A model generated the notes under the pieces. It did no database searches. It was given only the letters and a program-made list of their open reading frames with translations, and was not told the DNA's origin. Below are positions 45,270 through 54,299 of a DNA stretch of 64,000 nt, piece after piece. The translations under genes and the position numbers were made by a program. Origin of the DNA: Halorubrum depositum (lineage in GTDB: Archaea > Halobacteriota > Halobacteria > Halobacteriales > Haloferacaceae); the NCBI RefSeq assembly GCF_007671725.1, contig NZ_VCNM01000002.1:682001-746000 (forward strand), in the 5' to 3' direction. Position 1 is the first letter of the stretch; every line of letters begins with the position of its first letter.

Positions 45270-46257
45270 CGGGCTCACCCGGGGCGACCCGGACCGTGGT
45301 CTCGAACCGGAGCTCCGCGGTGCGGTAGCTGAGGTCGATCCGCGCGTCGTACACCGCGGGGGTCGCGGTGTGGTCCGAGGCGACGGCGTCTCCCGTATCG
45401 GGGCGCGCGGTGGCGGTCACCGTGCCGTTCGCCGCGTCGGTCCGTTCCATGGTCACGTCGTAGGGGGTTCCCAGCGCCCCGGCGCTCGACGGCCAGAGCC
45501 CCGGACAGGGCTCGTCGCCGAGCCGCTCGCCGGTCAGATCGACCGCGACGCGGTCGGCGGCCGGCGCCGAGCAGACGACCGTCGGGGCGCTCCCGTTCTC
45601 GCCGACGGCGACGGTGACGTCGCCGGTCTCGTTGTACACGTACACCTCCCGCGTCTCGTTGACGCCGTCGTCGAACTCGAGGAAGAAGGCGTTCGTGTCC
45701 GCCCCGCTCGCGTCGGTCGACGAGAGGTTGGCGGAGTCGACCGCCACGACGAACCCTCGGATCTGAGCGACGTCGAGCGCGAGCGTCGCGTTCGAGTCGC
45801 CGGTCCTGTTCGCGGTGAGGTTCCCCGTCACGTAGCTCCCGCCGCGGATCGACGAGGGGTCGGCCGCGACGCGGGTCACCCCGCCGCGATCGGCGTACGC
45901 CCGGGCGAGGTGCGCATCGAGGTCGGCGGTCCCGTTCTCGACGGCGGTTGCCGCCGCATCGTGGTCCGAGAGTCGGTTCCGGTTCGTCCCGTCGATCAGC
46001 TTTCCGGTCTCCTCGACCGCGGCGGCGCGGACCTCCAGCGCCTCCCCGTCCGCGGCCTCGACCCCGCGGGTCGCGACGTTCTCGCTGTAGATGCTCGCGT
46101 TCAGCAGCACCACGAGCGCCACCAGCGAGACGGCGACGACGAGCCCGGAGACCAACAGGAGCTGTCCGCGGTCCGCGTCGCGGAAGCGTCGGCCGCCGCG
46201 AACACCGTCGTCGCGGGAGCCGTCACCGCCGGACGGCCCGGGAATCACAGCTGCCAT
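45262..46257 (-). CDS. Pilin-like protein, third subunit of the filament operon
   Basis: 331 residues. DADRG-QLLLVSGLVVAVSLVALVVLL at about residues 27-52 is the stalk, preceded by a basic tip and the same Asp-Arg-Gly site. The ectodomain is rich in Asn-x-Thr/Ser sequons (NLTANRTGDSNATL, NETGDV), so N-glycosylation is likely. Two cysteines (VVCSAP and EPCPG) could form a disulfide. The 46245-46257 overlap with the previous gene shows tight coupling. Confidence 0.7.
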   Translation of the reverse strand: MAAVIPGPSGGDGSRDDGVRGGRRFRDADRGQLLLVSGLVVAVSLVALVVLLNASIYSENVATRGVEAADGEALEVRAAAVEETGKLIDGTNRNRLSDHDAAATAVENGTADLDAHLARAYADRGGVTRVAADPSSIRGGSYVTGNLTANRTGDSNATLALDVAQIRGFVVAVDSANLSSTDASGADTNAFFLEFDDGVNETREVYVYNETGDVTVAVGENGSAPTVVCSAPAADRVAVDLTGERLGDEPCPGLWPSSAGALGTPYDVTMERTDAANGTVTATARPDTGDAVASDHTATPAVYDARIDLSYRTAELRFETTVRVAPGEPDA

Positions 46258-46853
46258 ACGACGATGCGCACCTCCAGCCTGTCGTACACCGCGCCGCCGC
46301 CGGCGTCGGTCGCGTAGAACTCGCCGCTGGCGCTCCCGTCGGAGAGCATCCGCAGCGTCGTGTTCTGGTATCCCGGGGCGGTCAGGTTCGCGTCGTCGGT
46401 CAAAACGACCGTGCGCGTCGCCGTCACGGCGTTGTCGCTCGGCGCGCCCATGTTCACCAGCGTCGTCTCCTCCTCGTTGCCCGCCCCGTGTCGGATCCGG
46501 ACGTTGAACGCGATCCGTCGCTCACCGAAGCTCGCGTTCAGCGCCTCGCCGAACGCGTTCGGCGGGCCGCCGCTCGTGAAGTAGCTCGGGCTCCGTTCGT
46601 CCGTGAACGATTCCCTGTCCGGGTCCCAGCGGAGCAGCGCCGCTTCGAGGTCGCCGTTGGCCGCGCTCGTCTCCAGCAGGTCGTTCGCGACCGCCCGCTG
46701 CTGGTTCTCCAGATGCTGGTTCGACGTGCTGGCCGACAGCGGCGTCACCGCGGTCGCCTGCAGCGCGAAGGTGAGCCCGGCGACGATCAGTATCGCCGCC
46801 GCGAACGCCTCCAGCGTGTGCGCCTGCGCGCGGTCGTCGGTCGCCACGGTCAC
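46245..46853 (-). CDS. Pilin-like protein, second subunit of the filament operon
   Basis: 202 residues with a GTG start in a GTGA overlap. The signal is very near the start: DDRA-QAHTLEAFAAAILIVAGLTFAL. The ectodomain begins ALQATAVTPLSASTSNQHLENQQRAVANDLL, a long amphipathic helix as in pilin stalks, then a beta-rich region. It carries sequons such as NASF and NLTA. Family recognised only as a haloarchaeal pilin-operon protein. Confidence 0.7.
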   Translation of the reverse strand: MTVATDDRAQAHTLEAFAAAILIVAGLTFALQATAVTPLSASTSNQHLENQQRAVANDLLETSAANGDLEAALLRWDPDRESFTDERSPSYFTSGGPPNAFGEALNASFGERRIAFNVRIRHGAGNEEETTLVNMGAPSDNAVTATRTVVLTDDANLTAPGYQNTTLRMLSDGSASGEFYATDAGGGAVYDRLEVRIVVWQL

Positions 46854-47431
46854 CACACCCACACCGTGAGCCGGTACTGGTCGCCGTCGATCGAGACGAG
46901 CCGCTGCGAGACGCTGACGCCGCCGCGGTCGACGCGGACCGGGTCTCTCGTGCTGCGGCGCATGTCGACCGTGTGCGTGCCGTGCTCCGTGTCGACGGTG
47001 ACGGTCGATGCGTTGCCGATCGGGTCCGGCTCGCTCATCGCGTGGACGACGACGAGCACGTCGTCGTCGAGCCCGAACTCCGCGGCCGTGTCGTTCGCGA
47101 CCCCGGCCGGACAGCCGGCCGCGGCGGCGAGGGTGGCGTTGCCCGCGTCGCCCTCGAAGTAGGCGGCCGTACACGCCGGCGACAGCACCGCGGGCTCCGT
47201 CGGCGACGCGGCGAGCAGGTCGCCGGCGAGCCCCGCGGCGACGCGGTCGCTCACGACCGGCGAGGCGGTCGCCGCGCCGGCGAAGGGATCGAACACGGTC
47301 GGGACGAACGCGATCACGAACCCGAGCGTCAGCAGGAAGACGCTCGCGCCGATAGCGAAGTCGATCGGGGTCTGCGCGCGGTCTCTCGCGAGCGGTCGGC
47401 GAGAGGTGGCCGCGCGCCGGTCACCCGACAT
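46850..47431 (-). CDS. Pilin-like protein, first subunit of the filament operon
   Basis: 193 residues. RDRA-QTPIDFAIGASVFLLTLGFVIAFVP at about residues 17-46 is the class III signal and hydrophobic segment. The ectodomain has two cysteines (SPACTAAYF and AGCPAG) and sequons NATL, NDTA and NAST. Its start lies inside the end of the membrane platform gene, so it is translated with the secretion machinery. Confidence 0.7.
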   Translation of the reverse strand: MSGDRRAATSRRPLARDRAQTPIDFAIGASVFLLTLGFVIAFVPTVFDPFAGAATASPVVSDRVAAGLAGDLLAASPTEPAVLSPACTAAYFEGDAGNATLAAAAGCPAGVANDTAAEFGLDDDVLVVVHAMSEPDPIGNASTVTVDTEHGTHTVDMRRSTRDPVRVDRGGVSVSQRLVSIDGDQYRLTVWVW

Positions 47432-49469
47432 AGATCCACACCCCCAGCGCGAGCGTCATCAGGACTACCGCGAACTTGACGCCTGAGATGATGTCGGCGC
47501 TGCGGATGTAGCCGCTGATGAACCCCGAGAGCACCGCCTGCAGGGTCACCGCGTGGAAGAACAGCATCGAGAGGACGGCGGGATCCACGCCGCCACCGCC
47601 CCCGAACCCGGCGCCGCCGCTCGCGCCGCCCGCGGACTCCCCCTGCGACGAGAGGTCGCCCATCACGTCGATGAACTGGGTCTGGAGGATCGCCATCACG
47701 CCGAGCAGCGTGACGTACGTCATCACGATGATCGCCACCTGCATCCGGGTCCGGGAGATCCGTTCGCGCTCGATGTCGTCCTGGTTCTCCGAGGCCTGCG
47801 CCGCCGTCGTCAACACGTCCGTGATCTGCGAGGAGGCCTCCTGTGACTCCGAGATGAGCTTCACCGTCCGGGCGAGCCGCGGGACCGCGTACTTGTTGTT
47901 GAACTCGACCATGGCGTCGCGGAGGCTCATCCCGTAGTTCACCTTCGCGTGGATCACCTCGAACTCCTCGGCGAGCTGGCCGGTGGAGGTCTCCGAGACC
48001 GTCTGGACCGATTCGAGCAGGGTCTGCCCGGTGTCGTTCGCCGAGGAGAGCTTCCGGAGGCTCTCGGAGAGCTTCCCCGTGATCGCCCGCTTCGAGCGCT
48101 GGCTCCACTCGTGGAAGGCCGCGAGGGGCCCCATCACGAGGTACGCCGGGACGTAGATCCAGACGAACGCCGACCAGACGGGGCGAGCGACCCACCCGTC
48201 GAAGGTCGTCGGCGCGTTGCCGGTGAGCGCCGCGATGGCGACGATCGCGACCGCGGCCGGCACGGTCAGCGCCAGCGTGTACAGCGGATTGTCGCGCAGG
48301 AAGACGTGCGGGGCCGAGACGATCTGTTTCGTCTTGTACGTCCCCTCCCGGTCGCGGATCCGGTCGAAGACGCCGAAGCGACCGACGAACCCCTCGATCA
48401 GTCCGAAGTGGAGGAGCCCCTCCTGGCTCGTCTGTCGGAGGCGCTCGCTGCCGCCGTCGGGGCGGAGGTAGCCGTCGCCCGGCTCGTCCTGCTTGACGGT
48501 GGAGACGAGCACGAGGAAGCCGATCCCGGTCAGCGGGATCAGCACGTACACCGTCGCGTACAGCAGCCGGTCGTCGGCCTCGCCCATCATCCCCATGATG
48601 ACGAGGATGATGATGAGGAGGAGGGGGAATAAGGAGAGCGTCATGTACATCTCGCCGAACAGCTCCAGCGTCTCCAGCGTCATCTCGCGCTCCTGTTTCG
48701 ACGTGCGGAGGTGTTTCTCCTTTTTGTCCTTCAGGAAGCTCTCCATGTCGCCGCCGGAGTTGACGATAGAGAGCATGTCGGCGAGGAACTGCGAGAGCTC
48801 GTCGGAGGGGGTCTCCATCGACTGCTGGCGGATCGCGTTCCGGTAGTCGGTGCCGAAGTACTCCGTCTCGTTGACGATGCTCTGGAACTCGCGGGAGACC
48901 TCGCCGTACGTGTCCTCCGCCGTCGCCATCGCGCGGAGGATCTCGAGCTGGTTGAGCCCGCCGACGGAGAGCGCGTACATGAACGAGACGGAGTCCGCGA
49001 GAAGGAGGTTGATCTCGCGCTTCCGCGCGGACGCCCGCGAGTAGGGGATCGCGACGACGGTGCCGAACCCGAGCGCGAACCCGATCGAGCCGAAGACGAG
49101 GCCGCTTATCAGCACCGCGGTCGGCACGACGAGCGACCGCAACAGCGCCTGTATCTCCGGCGTCGGCGCCGGCACGCCGAGCGACAGCGTGCTCGGGTCG
49201 ATCAGCCCGAGCGAGAAGACGCCGTAGCCGATCAGCGTGCCGAGCGCCCAGAGGAGCCCGCCGACGAGCAGTCCCGCGCCGAGCGCCCGCGAGACGTACA
49301 TCTCCACCTGGTCCGGCATCCGGGCCTCCGCGAGCTTGCGCTCGACGTCGCCGACGAAGTCGCCGTCGGCGTCGAACAGCAGCTCGAAGACGGGGTAGAA
49401 CAGTTCCGCGAGGACGTCGGCGTCGGCGGAGCCGTCGCCGACCCCCGTGTCGAGACTCACGCGAGCCAC
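47421..49469 (-). CDS. Type IV pilus/TadC-like membrane platform protein
   Basis: 682 residues with a GTG start (a second GTG at 49460). It contains two T2SSF (GspF/TadC) domains in tandem, each followed by hydrophobic spans: the first around LLLADSVSFMYALSVGGLNQLEIL, the second around LRKLSSANDTGQTLLESVQ. The duplication matches archaeal FlaJ/PilC-type platforms. It would sit in the cytoplasmic membrane, couple to the ATPase encoded just upstream and assemble the subunits encoded downstream. Confidence 0.9.
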   Translation of the reverse strand: MARVSLDTGVGDGSADADVLAELFYPVFELLFDADGDFVGDVERKLAEARMPDQVEMYVSRALGAGLLVGGLLWALGTLIGYGVFSLGLIDPSTLSLGVPAPTPEIQALLRSLVVPTAVLISGLVFGSIGFALGFGTVVAIPYSRASARKREINLLLADSVSFMYALSVGGLNQLEILRAMATAEDTYGEVSREFQSIVNETEYFGTDYRNAIRQQSMETPSDELSQFLADMLSIVNSGGDMESFLKDKKEKHLRTSKQEREMTLETLELFGEMYMTLSLFPLLLIIILVIMGMMGEADDRLLYATVYVLIPLTGIGFLVLVSTVKQDEPGDGYLRPDGGSERLRQTSQEGLLHFGLIEGFVGRFGVFDRIRDREGTYKTKQIVSAPHVFLRDNPLYTLALTVPAAVAIVAIAALTGNAPTTFDGWVARPVWSAFVWIYVPAYLVMGPLAAFHEWSQRSKRAITGKLSESLRKLSSANDTGQTLLESVQTVSETSTGQLAEEFEVIHAKVNYGMSLRDAMVEFNNKYAVPRLARTVKLISESQEASSQITDVLTTAAQASENQDDIERERISRTRMQVAIIVMTYVTLLGVMAILQTQFIDVMGDLSSQGESAGGASGGAGFGGGGGVDPAVLSMLFFHAVTLQAVLSGFISGYIRSADIISGVKFAVVLMTLALGVWIYVG

Positions 49470-49487
49470 CTCGTCGGGGACACGACG

Positions 49488-52400
49488 CTACCGCTCCTCC
49501 GGGGATTCGACCGTGCCGAACCCCCAGTCGCCGATGTCGTCGTCGCCCTCCGCGTCGTCGTCGCGCTCGACGGTCGGCCCGTCGTCGCGCTCGACGGTCG
49601 GCCCGTCGTCGCTCTCCGCCCCCTCGTCGCTCTCCGCCCCCTCGTCGCTCTCCGCTTCGTCCTCGCCTTCCGCCGCCGCGTCGTCGCCCTCGGTGTCGCC
49701 GTCCGGATCGCCTTCGTCACCGTCGGCGGCGGCCGGATCCAGCACGTCGATCCCCTCCTCGAACGGCTCGTCGAAGTCGATCGCGCCGCTTCCGGCGGCC
49801 GGATCGGCGTCGGTCACGTCTCGGAGGCCGTCCCCCGGAGACGAGCCGTTAGTCGCCTCAGTCCCGGTCGCGCTCGCCGGTTCGCCCGACGCCCGGGACC
49901 GATCGCTCGGCCCGACGCCGGGGCTCCCGTCGACCGGGCTCGCGTCGGCGACCCCGTCGAAGTCGTCAGTCGACGATCCGTCGGTCGACGATCCGTCAGC
50001 CGTCGTCGTCTCGGTCGCCACCGGCTCGGTCGTCACCGCCTCTGCCGCCGTTCCGTCGAGCGGCGCGCTCTCGCCATCCGCGACGCGGTCGGGGCGTTCG
50101 GGACCGGCCGCGTCCGGGTGGAGCGCCGCCGCATCGCGGGCCGTCTCCGCGAGCGCCTCGCGGTCGTCGTCCGGCGTCGCTTCCACGTCGGCGGCGGGCG
50201 TCACGTCGAGCAGCGCGTCGGCGACGGAGTCGGGCATCCGGCCGCGGTACTCGGCGAACAGGTCCTCGGCGTCGGCGAGGATCCGCTCGACCTCCGCGCG
50301 GCCCGCCTCGTCCGGCTCCGGTCGGGGCACCATCTCCTCCTTGTCGCGGTCGACGTTGATGAGGACGGACTCCATCTCTCGGAGGTCCTCCAGCGAGCGC
50401 TCGAGCCCCTCGTTGGCCATCAGCGCGAGCACCGTCTCCGGGTCGTTGATGAACGCCTGGAACGTCGCGGCCACCTGCGCGTAGCTGTTGAGCCCTCGGT
50501 CGATGAGGTACGCCAACACGACCCGGCGCTTCCGGAGCTCCTCGTTCAGCGTCTCGCGGCCCCAGCCGCGGTCGAACATGATGTCCTCGAGGGTGTTCGA
50601 GTCGCCCATCTGGAGGAACTCGTCCGTCTCCGCCTGCCACTGGAACACGTCCTGGACGTTGATCTCGTCGTTCTCGGCGTCGTAGTGGTTGATCTCGGTC
50701 AGCGACTTGTTCCGGCGCACCTTCTTCCCCTGCACCCGAGTCGACGTCTGGACGGAGACCAGATCGAGGGCCGTGAACATCGTCTTCGAGACGTTGATCG
50801 GCTCAGTGGTGAACCGCTTGAGCACCTCCCCGACCGTGTCGGCGTGGAAGGTGGTGTAGGTGGTGTGGCCGGTCGACATCACCTGGAAGGCGGTCCGGCC
50901 CTCCTCGCCGCGGATCTCGCCCATCACGATGTAGTCGGGGCGCTGGCGGAGCGCGGCCTCCAGTAAGTCGAACTCGTCGATGTCGCCCTTGTCGTCGTCG
51001 GAGAAGGAGGGGCGCGTGACGGAGGCGATCCAGTTGCGCTGGGGGAGCTCGACCTCGCGGGTGTCCTCGATGGAGACGATCTTCGCGTTCGAGGGGATGA
51101 AGAGGGAGACCGCGTTCAGGCTCGTCGTCTTCCCGGAGGCGGTACCGCCAGCGAAGATCAGGCTCTTGTGGTTCTCGATCGAGAGCCAGAGGAACGCCAT
51201 CTCGTCGAGCGAGAACGTCTTCCAGTTGATCAGGTCGATCGGCGTGAACGGGATCTCGTTGAACTGCCGGATAGTGTAGTTCGTCCCGTGGTCCGACACC
51301 TCTCGGCCGAGCGTCAGCTGGGCGCGGGAGCCGTCCGGGAGAGTGGCGTCCACCTGCGGGCGCCGCTTCGAGATCCCCTTTCCGGAGCGCTGCGCGAGCT
51401 TCACGACGAAGTCGTCGAGCTCGTCGGTCTCGTGGTAGACGTTGGTGATGATCTGCTCGTAGTCGGAGTGGTAGACGAAGACCGGGGAGTTGTACCCGTC
51501 ACAGGAGATGTCCTCCACGTTGATGTCGTACTTGATCGGGTCGATCCGCTCGTAGCCGATGAAGTCTCGCTTGAGGTAGTACAGGAGCTTCTCCACCTGG
51601 TGGTCCGACAGCGTCTCCGGGTCCTCGGCCAGCACCGCCGGCTCGGGGCGAGCGAGGATCTTCGCCGGCGCCGACTCCGCGTCCGGCTCCGCGGGGGGTT
51701 CGTAGCCGAGCGACTCCGTGATCCGAGCGGCGATCCCCTCCGTGACGTCGAACCCGAACCGGTCGACCGCGTCGTCGACGAGGTCGTCGATCACCCCCCG
51801 GTCGCCGGCCTCGCGCTCGTAGAGGTCGTACCGGTCGAGCAGGGTGAGCGCCTCGTCGACGATCACCTCCTTGCGGAACTCCTCGTCGCCCCCCGCGATC
51901 GCCTCGTCGGCGTACTTGATCGAGGTGCGGAGCTTCCCCGTCAGGAACTCGACGAGGTCCGTCTCGATCTCGGTCCGGTACGGCTGGACGGCGTAGTACT
52001 TCACCTCGTTCTCCTTCGTCGAGCGGAACACGATCACGAACGCGTACGGCTCGTTCACCCAGTAGCGCTCGATCTCGCGGAAGTGGGTCTTCTTCGGCAT
52101 CGGCACCGCCTTCTCCAGGTCGTACCGGTTCGCGAGCGTGGTGTCGCCCGCGGCCGTCGAGAAGAACGCGTCCTCGTCGACCTCGGGGTTCACGTTCACC
52201 GTGCGCTCGTCGACCAGGTCGGCGAGTTCGGCGGCGGCGCTCCCGCCCGCGCCCAGCAGATCCTCGGTCCGATCGGGGTCGAACCCGAGCGCCTCGGTCT
52301 TGTCCTCGTGGGTGAACTCCAGCGGCTCGTCGTCCTCGTCCATCGGCGGGTTCCCCTCCTCGTCGAGGAAGTACTCGTCGCGGTAATCGTCCCACGTGTA

Positions 52401-53333
52401 GTACCCCTTCAGGACCGGCACCGAGTAGAGGTCGTACCGGGCCGAACACAGGTCCCAGAGGACGTCGCCGACGGCCGCGGCCGCCCGGACCCGGTACGCC
52501 GTCTCCGAGGGGTCGAAGCCGAGGAACTCGCTCGGGTCGACGTCGACGCGGGCCCACTCCTCCGCGGTCGGCGCGCGCCGCGGGACCGTCTCGACGTCGG
52601 CGGCCGCGACGGCGACCGTCCCGGACACGCCGCCGCCCCCGACCGCGAGCCGGTCCTCATCGTCCGTTTCGTCGTCCGTCCGGTCCGTTTCGTCGTCCGT
52701 CCCGTCCGTTTCGTCGTCCGTCCCGTCCGTTTCGTCGTCCGTCCCGTCCGGGTCGGTCGCAGACGCCTCGTCGTCGGGATGGGGTTCGTCGTCGGCTTCG
52801 GGGTCGTCCGCAGACTCCCCGGCCACTTCCGCATCAGGCGCTTCAGCGGAGTCGTCAGCGTCGCCCCTTTCGGTCGATTCCTCCGGCTCGTCCCTCTCGG
52901 TCGTCGCGTCCGGATCCGCCTCCGGCTCCGACGCGAACGCGCCGGGGTCCACCGCCGCCGTCGACGTCCCGTCGGGGACCACGGCGTCGCCGCTGAGAAC
53001 GACGTGGTCGGCGCCCACGACGAGCGTCCCCGCGTCCGGCGTCCCGTGACCGGAGACCGGGGTGTCGCCGTCGGCCACGAACGGCTCGTCGACGCCGGGC
53101 GCGCGGAGCACGCCGTCGGCGCCGTCCTCGGCGTGCGCGGCGACGGCGCTCGCCGGGACGACCGGTTCCACGCCGACGTCGGCGTACAGCTCCGCCGCGG
53201 CGTCGGCGCGGCCGCGATCGTTCAGGAACGCCCGCCACGAGTACCGTCCCCTCGCGACGGGCGGGTCGGACGCCGTCCCGTCGGTCGCCTCCTCTGGCGA
53301 CTGCGGCGAGCGCTCGGCGTCCTCGGTTGCCAT
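49488..53333 (-). CDS. Type IV filament secretion ATPase (PilB/TadA-like), with long acidic tails
   Basis: 1281 residues, much longer than typical archaeal family members. The motor is in the middle: Walker A GGTASGKTT near residue 728, the Asp box SIEDTREVELPQ, Walker B IVMGEIRGEE and the His box MSTGHTTYTTFHAD. The N-terminal 280 residues and the last 230 are acidic and repetitive, including four tandem TDDETDG units and repeats of GPTVERDD and ESDEGA. These tails are probably disordered. It powers assembly through the TadC-like platform encoded next, 19 bp downstream. Confidence 0.92.
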   Translation of the reverse strand: MATEDAERSPQSPEEATDGTASDPPVARGRYSWRAFLNDRGRADAAAELYADVGVEPVVPASAVAAHAEDGADGVLRAPGVDEPFVADGDTPVSGHGTPDAGTLVVGADHVVLSGDAVVPDGTSTAAVDPGAFASEPEADPDATTERDEPEESTERGDADDSAEAPDAEVAGESADDPEADDEPHPDDEASATDPDGTDDETDGTDDETDGTDDETDRTDDETDDEDRLAVGGGGVSGTVAVAAADVETVPRRAPTAEEWARVDVDPSEFLGFDPSETAYRVRAAAAVGDVLWDLCSARYDLYSVPVLKGYYTWDDYRDEYFLDEEGNPPMDEDDEPLEFTHEDKTEALGFDPDRTEDLLGAGGSAAAELADLVDERTVNVNPEVDEDAFFSTAAGDTTLANRYDLEKAVPMPKKTHFREIERYWVNEPYAFVIVFRSTKENEVKYYAVQPYRTEIETDLVEFLTGKLRTSIKYADEAIAGGDEEFRKEVIVDEALTLLDRYDLYEREAGDRGVIDDLVDDAVDRFGFDVTEGIAARITESLGYEPPAEPDAESAPAKILARPEPAVLAEDPETLSDHQVEKLLYYLKRDFIGYERIDPIKYDINVEDISCDGYNSPVFVYHSDYEQIITNVYHETDELDDFVVKLAQRSGKGISKRRPQVDATLPDGSRAQLTLGREVSDHGTNYTIRQFNEIPFTPIDLINWKTFSLDEMAFLWLSIENHKSLIFAGGTASGKTTSLNAVSLFIPSNAKIVSIEDTREVELPQRNWIASVTRPSFSDDDKGDIDEFDLLEAALRQRPDYIVMGEIRGEEGRTAFQVMSTGHTTYTTFHADTVGEVLKRFTTEPINVSKTMFTALDLVSVQTSTRVQGKKVRRNKSLTEINHYDAENDEINVQDVFQWQAETDEFLQMGDSNTLEDIMFDRGWGRETLNEELRKRRVVLAYLIDRGLNSYAQVAATFQAFINDPETVLALMANEGLERSLEDLREMESVLINVDRDKEEMVPRPEPDEAGRAEVERILADAEDLFAEYRGRMPDSVADALLDVTPAADVEATPDDDREALAETARDAAALHPDAAGPERPDRVADGESAPLDGTAAEAVTTEPVATETTTADGSSTDGSSTDDFDGVADASPVDGSPGVGPSDRSRASGEPASATGTEATNGSSPGDGLRDVTDADPAAGSGAIDFDEPFEEGIDVLDPAAADGDEGDPDGDTEGDDAAAEGEDEAESDEGAESDEGAESDDGPTVERDDGPTVERDDDAEGDDDIGDWGFGTVESPEER
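49561..49660 (-). repeat. In-frame tandem repeats, C-terminal tail of the filament ATPase
   Basis: Two exact 24 bp units (GPTVERDD) followed by two and a half 18 bp units (ESDEGA). They keep frame and encode acidic residues, so they look like repeat expansion inside a disordered tail, not a regulatory element. Confidence 0.85.
52662..52745 (-). repeat. Four 21 bp tandem repeats, N-terminal region of the filament ATPase
   Basis: Four units, nearly identical at DNA level (only the last base pair of the unit varies), each encoding the heptad TDDETDG or TDDETDR. DNA-level identity, beyond protein constraint, points to recent slippage expansion; copy number may vary between strains. Confidence 0.9.
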
Positions 53334-53355
53334 AACTGCGTAAACAGCTCGACCG

Positions 53356-53419
53356 TTAAAAAAGGTGTCTCGCAAAACCCCGCGACTGATAATCGCCCGG
53401 CGAGGGGACGGTTTTTAGG
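53356..53419. promoter_or_regulatory. Divergent promoters of the filament operon and DUF1405 gene
   Basis: TTAAAAAA at 53356-53363 reads TTTTTTAA on the minus strand, 23-30 bp before the ATPase ATG. TTTTTAGG at 53412-53419 lies 24-31 bp before the GTG of the plus-strand gene. Both fit leaderless transcripts. The 109 bp spacer has no other clear signal. Confidence 0.5.
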
Positions 53420-53442
53420 TCGGTGGCCGCCGAAGCGACGGC

Positions 53443-54147
53443 GTGGCACCCTCAGACGACGTTCCGCTCCGCCGCGCGCTCGGTCGCCTCCGGCGGCCGG
53501 CGGTCCGCCGCCGCGTCCGCGCGGCGATCGCCGAGGAGCTGCTCGGCACTCCCCGGAGCCTGGGCGTCGTGCTCGCGTTCGTCGCGTTCATGCTCGCGGT
53601 CGGCGCCGGCTACTACGCCCCGACCGCCGGCGACGTGCCGGTCCCGCTGTGGCCGCTGTACGCGGACTCGGCGGTCGCGGTCGCGCTCGGCGGGGCGGTC
53701 CTGCTGACGCTCGTGCCGACGGTTCGGGCGGGCGGGAGCGTCGTCGCCGACGCCCCCGCGTCGCGACCGCTGGCGTACCTTCAGACGCTCGCGTTCGTCT
53801 GGCTGGTCACGTTCGGCCTCTGGCCGCTGGTCTCGCTGAACCTCGCCTTCTCGCAGTACGTCGCAGCCCCCGACGCGTGGATCTACTACTGGGGCGTGCT
53901 CGGCACGCACCTCTGTTTCGTCGGGCTCGCGCTGCTGTTCCCGGCGTTCGGTCGAACGACCCGCGGCGCGCTCGCACTCGCGCTCGCGCTGGCCGTCGGG
54001 AACGTCGCCCTCGATTACGGGATGGGGTATCACCCGCCCCTCCTGTACGAGCCCGGACCGCTGCTCGCGGGCGCGACGCTCGCGATTGCCGGGTTCGCGG
54101 TGTGGCTCGCGTGGCGATCGTTCCCGCGGCTGGGCGAGACTGATTAA
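53443..54147 (+). CDS. DUF1405 membrane protein
   Basis: 234 residues with a GTG start. About six hydrophobic segments are visible; VPLWPLYADSAVAVALGG, LWPLVSLNLAF and GMGYHPPLLYEPGP are typical of DUF1405, a membrane family of bacteria and archaea with no known activity. A basic N-terminal stretch (RLRRPAVRRRVRAAIAEE) should stay in the cytoplasm. It diverges from the filament operon but there is no sign of shared function. Confidence 0.85.
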   Translation: MAPSDDVPLRRALGRLRRPAVRRRVRAAIAEELLGTPRSLGVVLAFVAFMLAVGAGYYAPTAGDVPVPLWPLYADSAVAVALGGAVLLTLVPTVRAGGSVVADAPASRPLAYLQTLAFVWLVTFGLWPLVSLNLAFSQYVAAPDAWIYYWGVLGTHLCFVGLALLFPAFGRTTRGALALALALAVGNVALDYGMGYHPPLLYEPGPLLAGATLAIAGFAVWLAWRSFPRLGETD

Positions 54148-54152
54148 CAGGA

Positions 54153-54299
54153 GGGCGCGACGGGATCCTCGCGAGGATCCCGCTTGTGCCGCTACTGCTC
54201 ACTTCGTTCGCAGATAGCGGGCACGGCGGGATCCACGCGAGCGAACGGAGTGAGCGAGCGTGGAGCCAGTCGCGGCCGTGAATGAGCGAAGCGAAAGAA
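54153..54299. repeat. Palindromic repeat patch beside tRNA-Arg
   Basis: Holds a perfect 22 bp palindrome (54161-54182, core GGATCCTCGCGAGGATCC), a GTGCC-GCTA / TAGC-GGGCAC hairpin at about 54186-54223, and an imperfect inverted pair CTCACTTCGTTCGC / GCGAACGGAGTGAG. The first 14 bp (54153-54166, GGGCGCGACGGGAT) repeat exactly the 3' end of the tRNA gene at 54301-54314. Origin could be an integration scar, a dead tRNA end, or a mobile palindromic repeat. Confidence 0.6.

Noticed and set aside
49555-49665. Regular repeats that might be a CRISPR-like array
   Set aside because: Units are 18 and 24 bp, contiguous, without spacers, in frame and coding for acidic peptides. No cas genes are present in the window.
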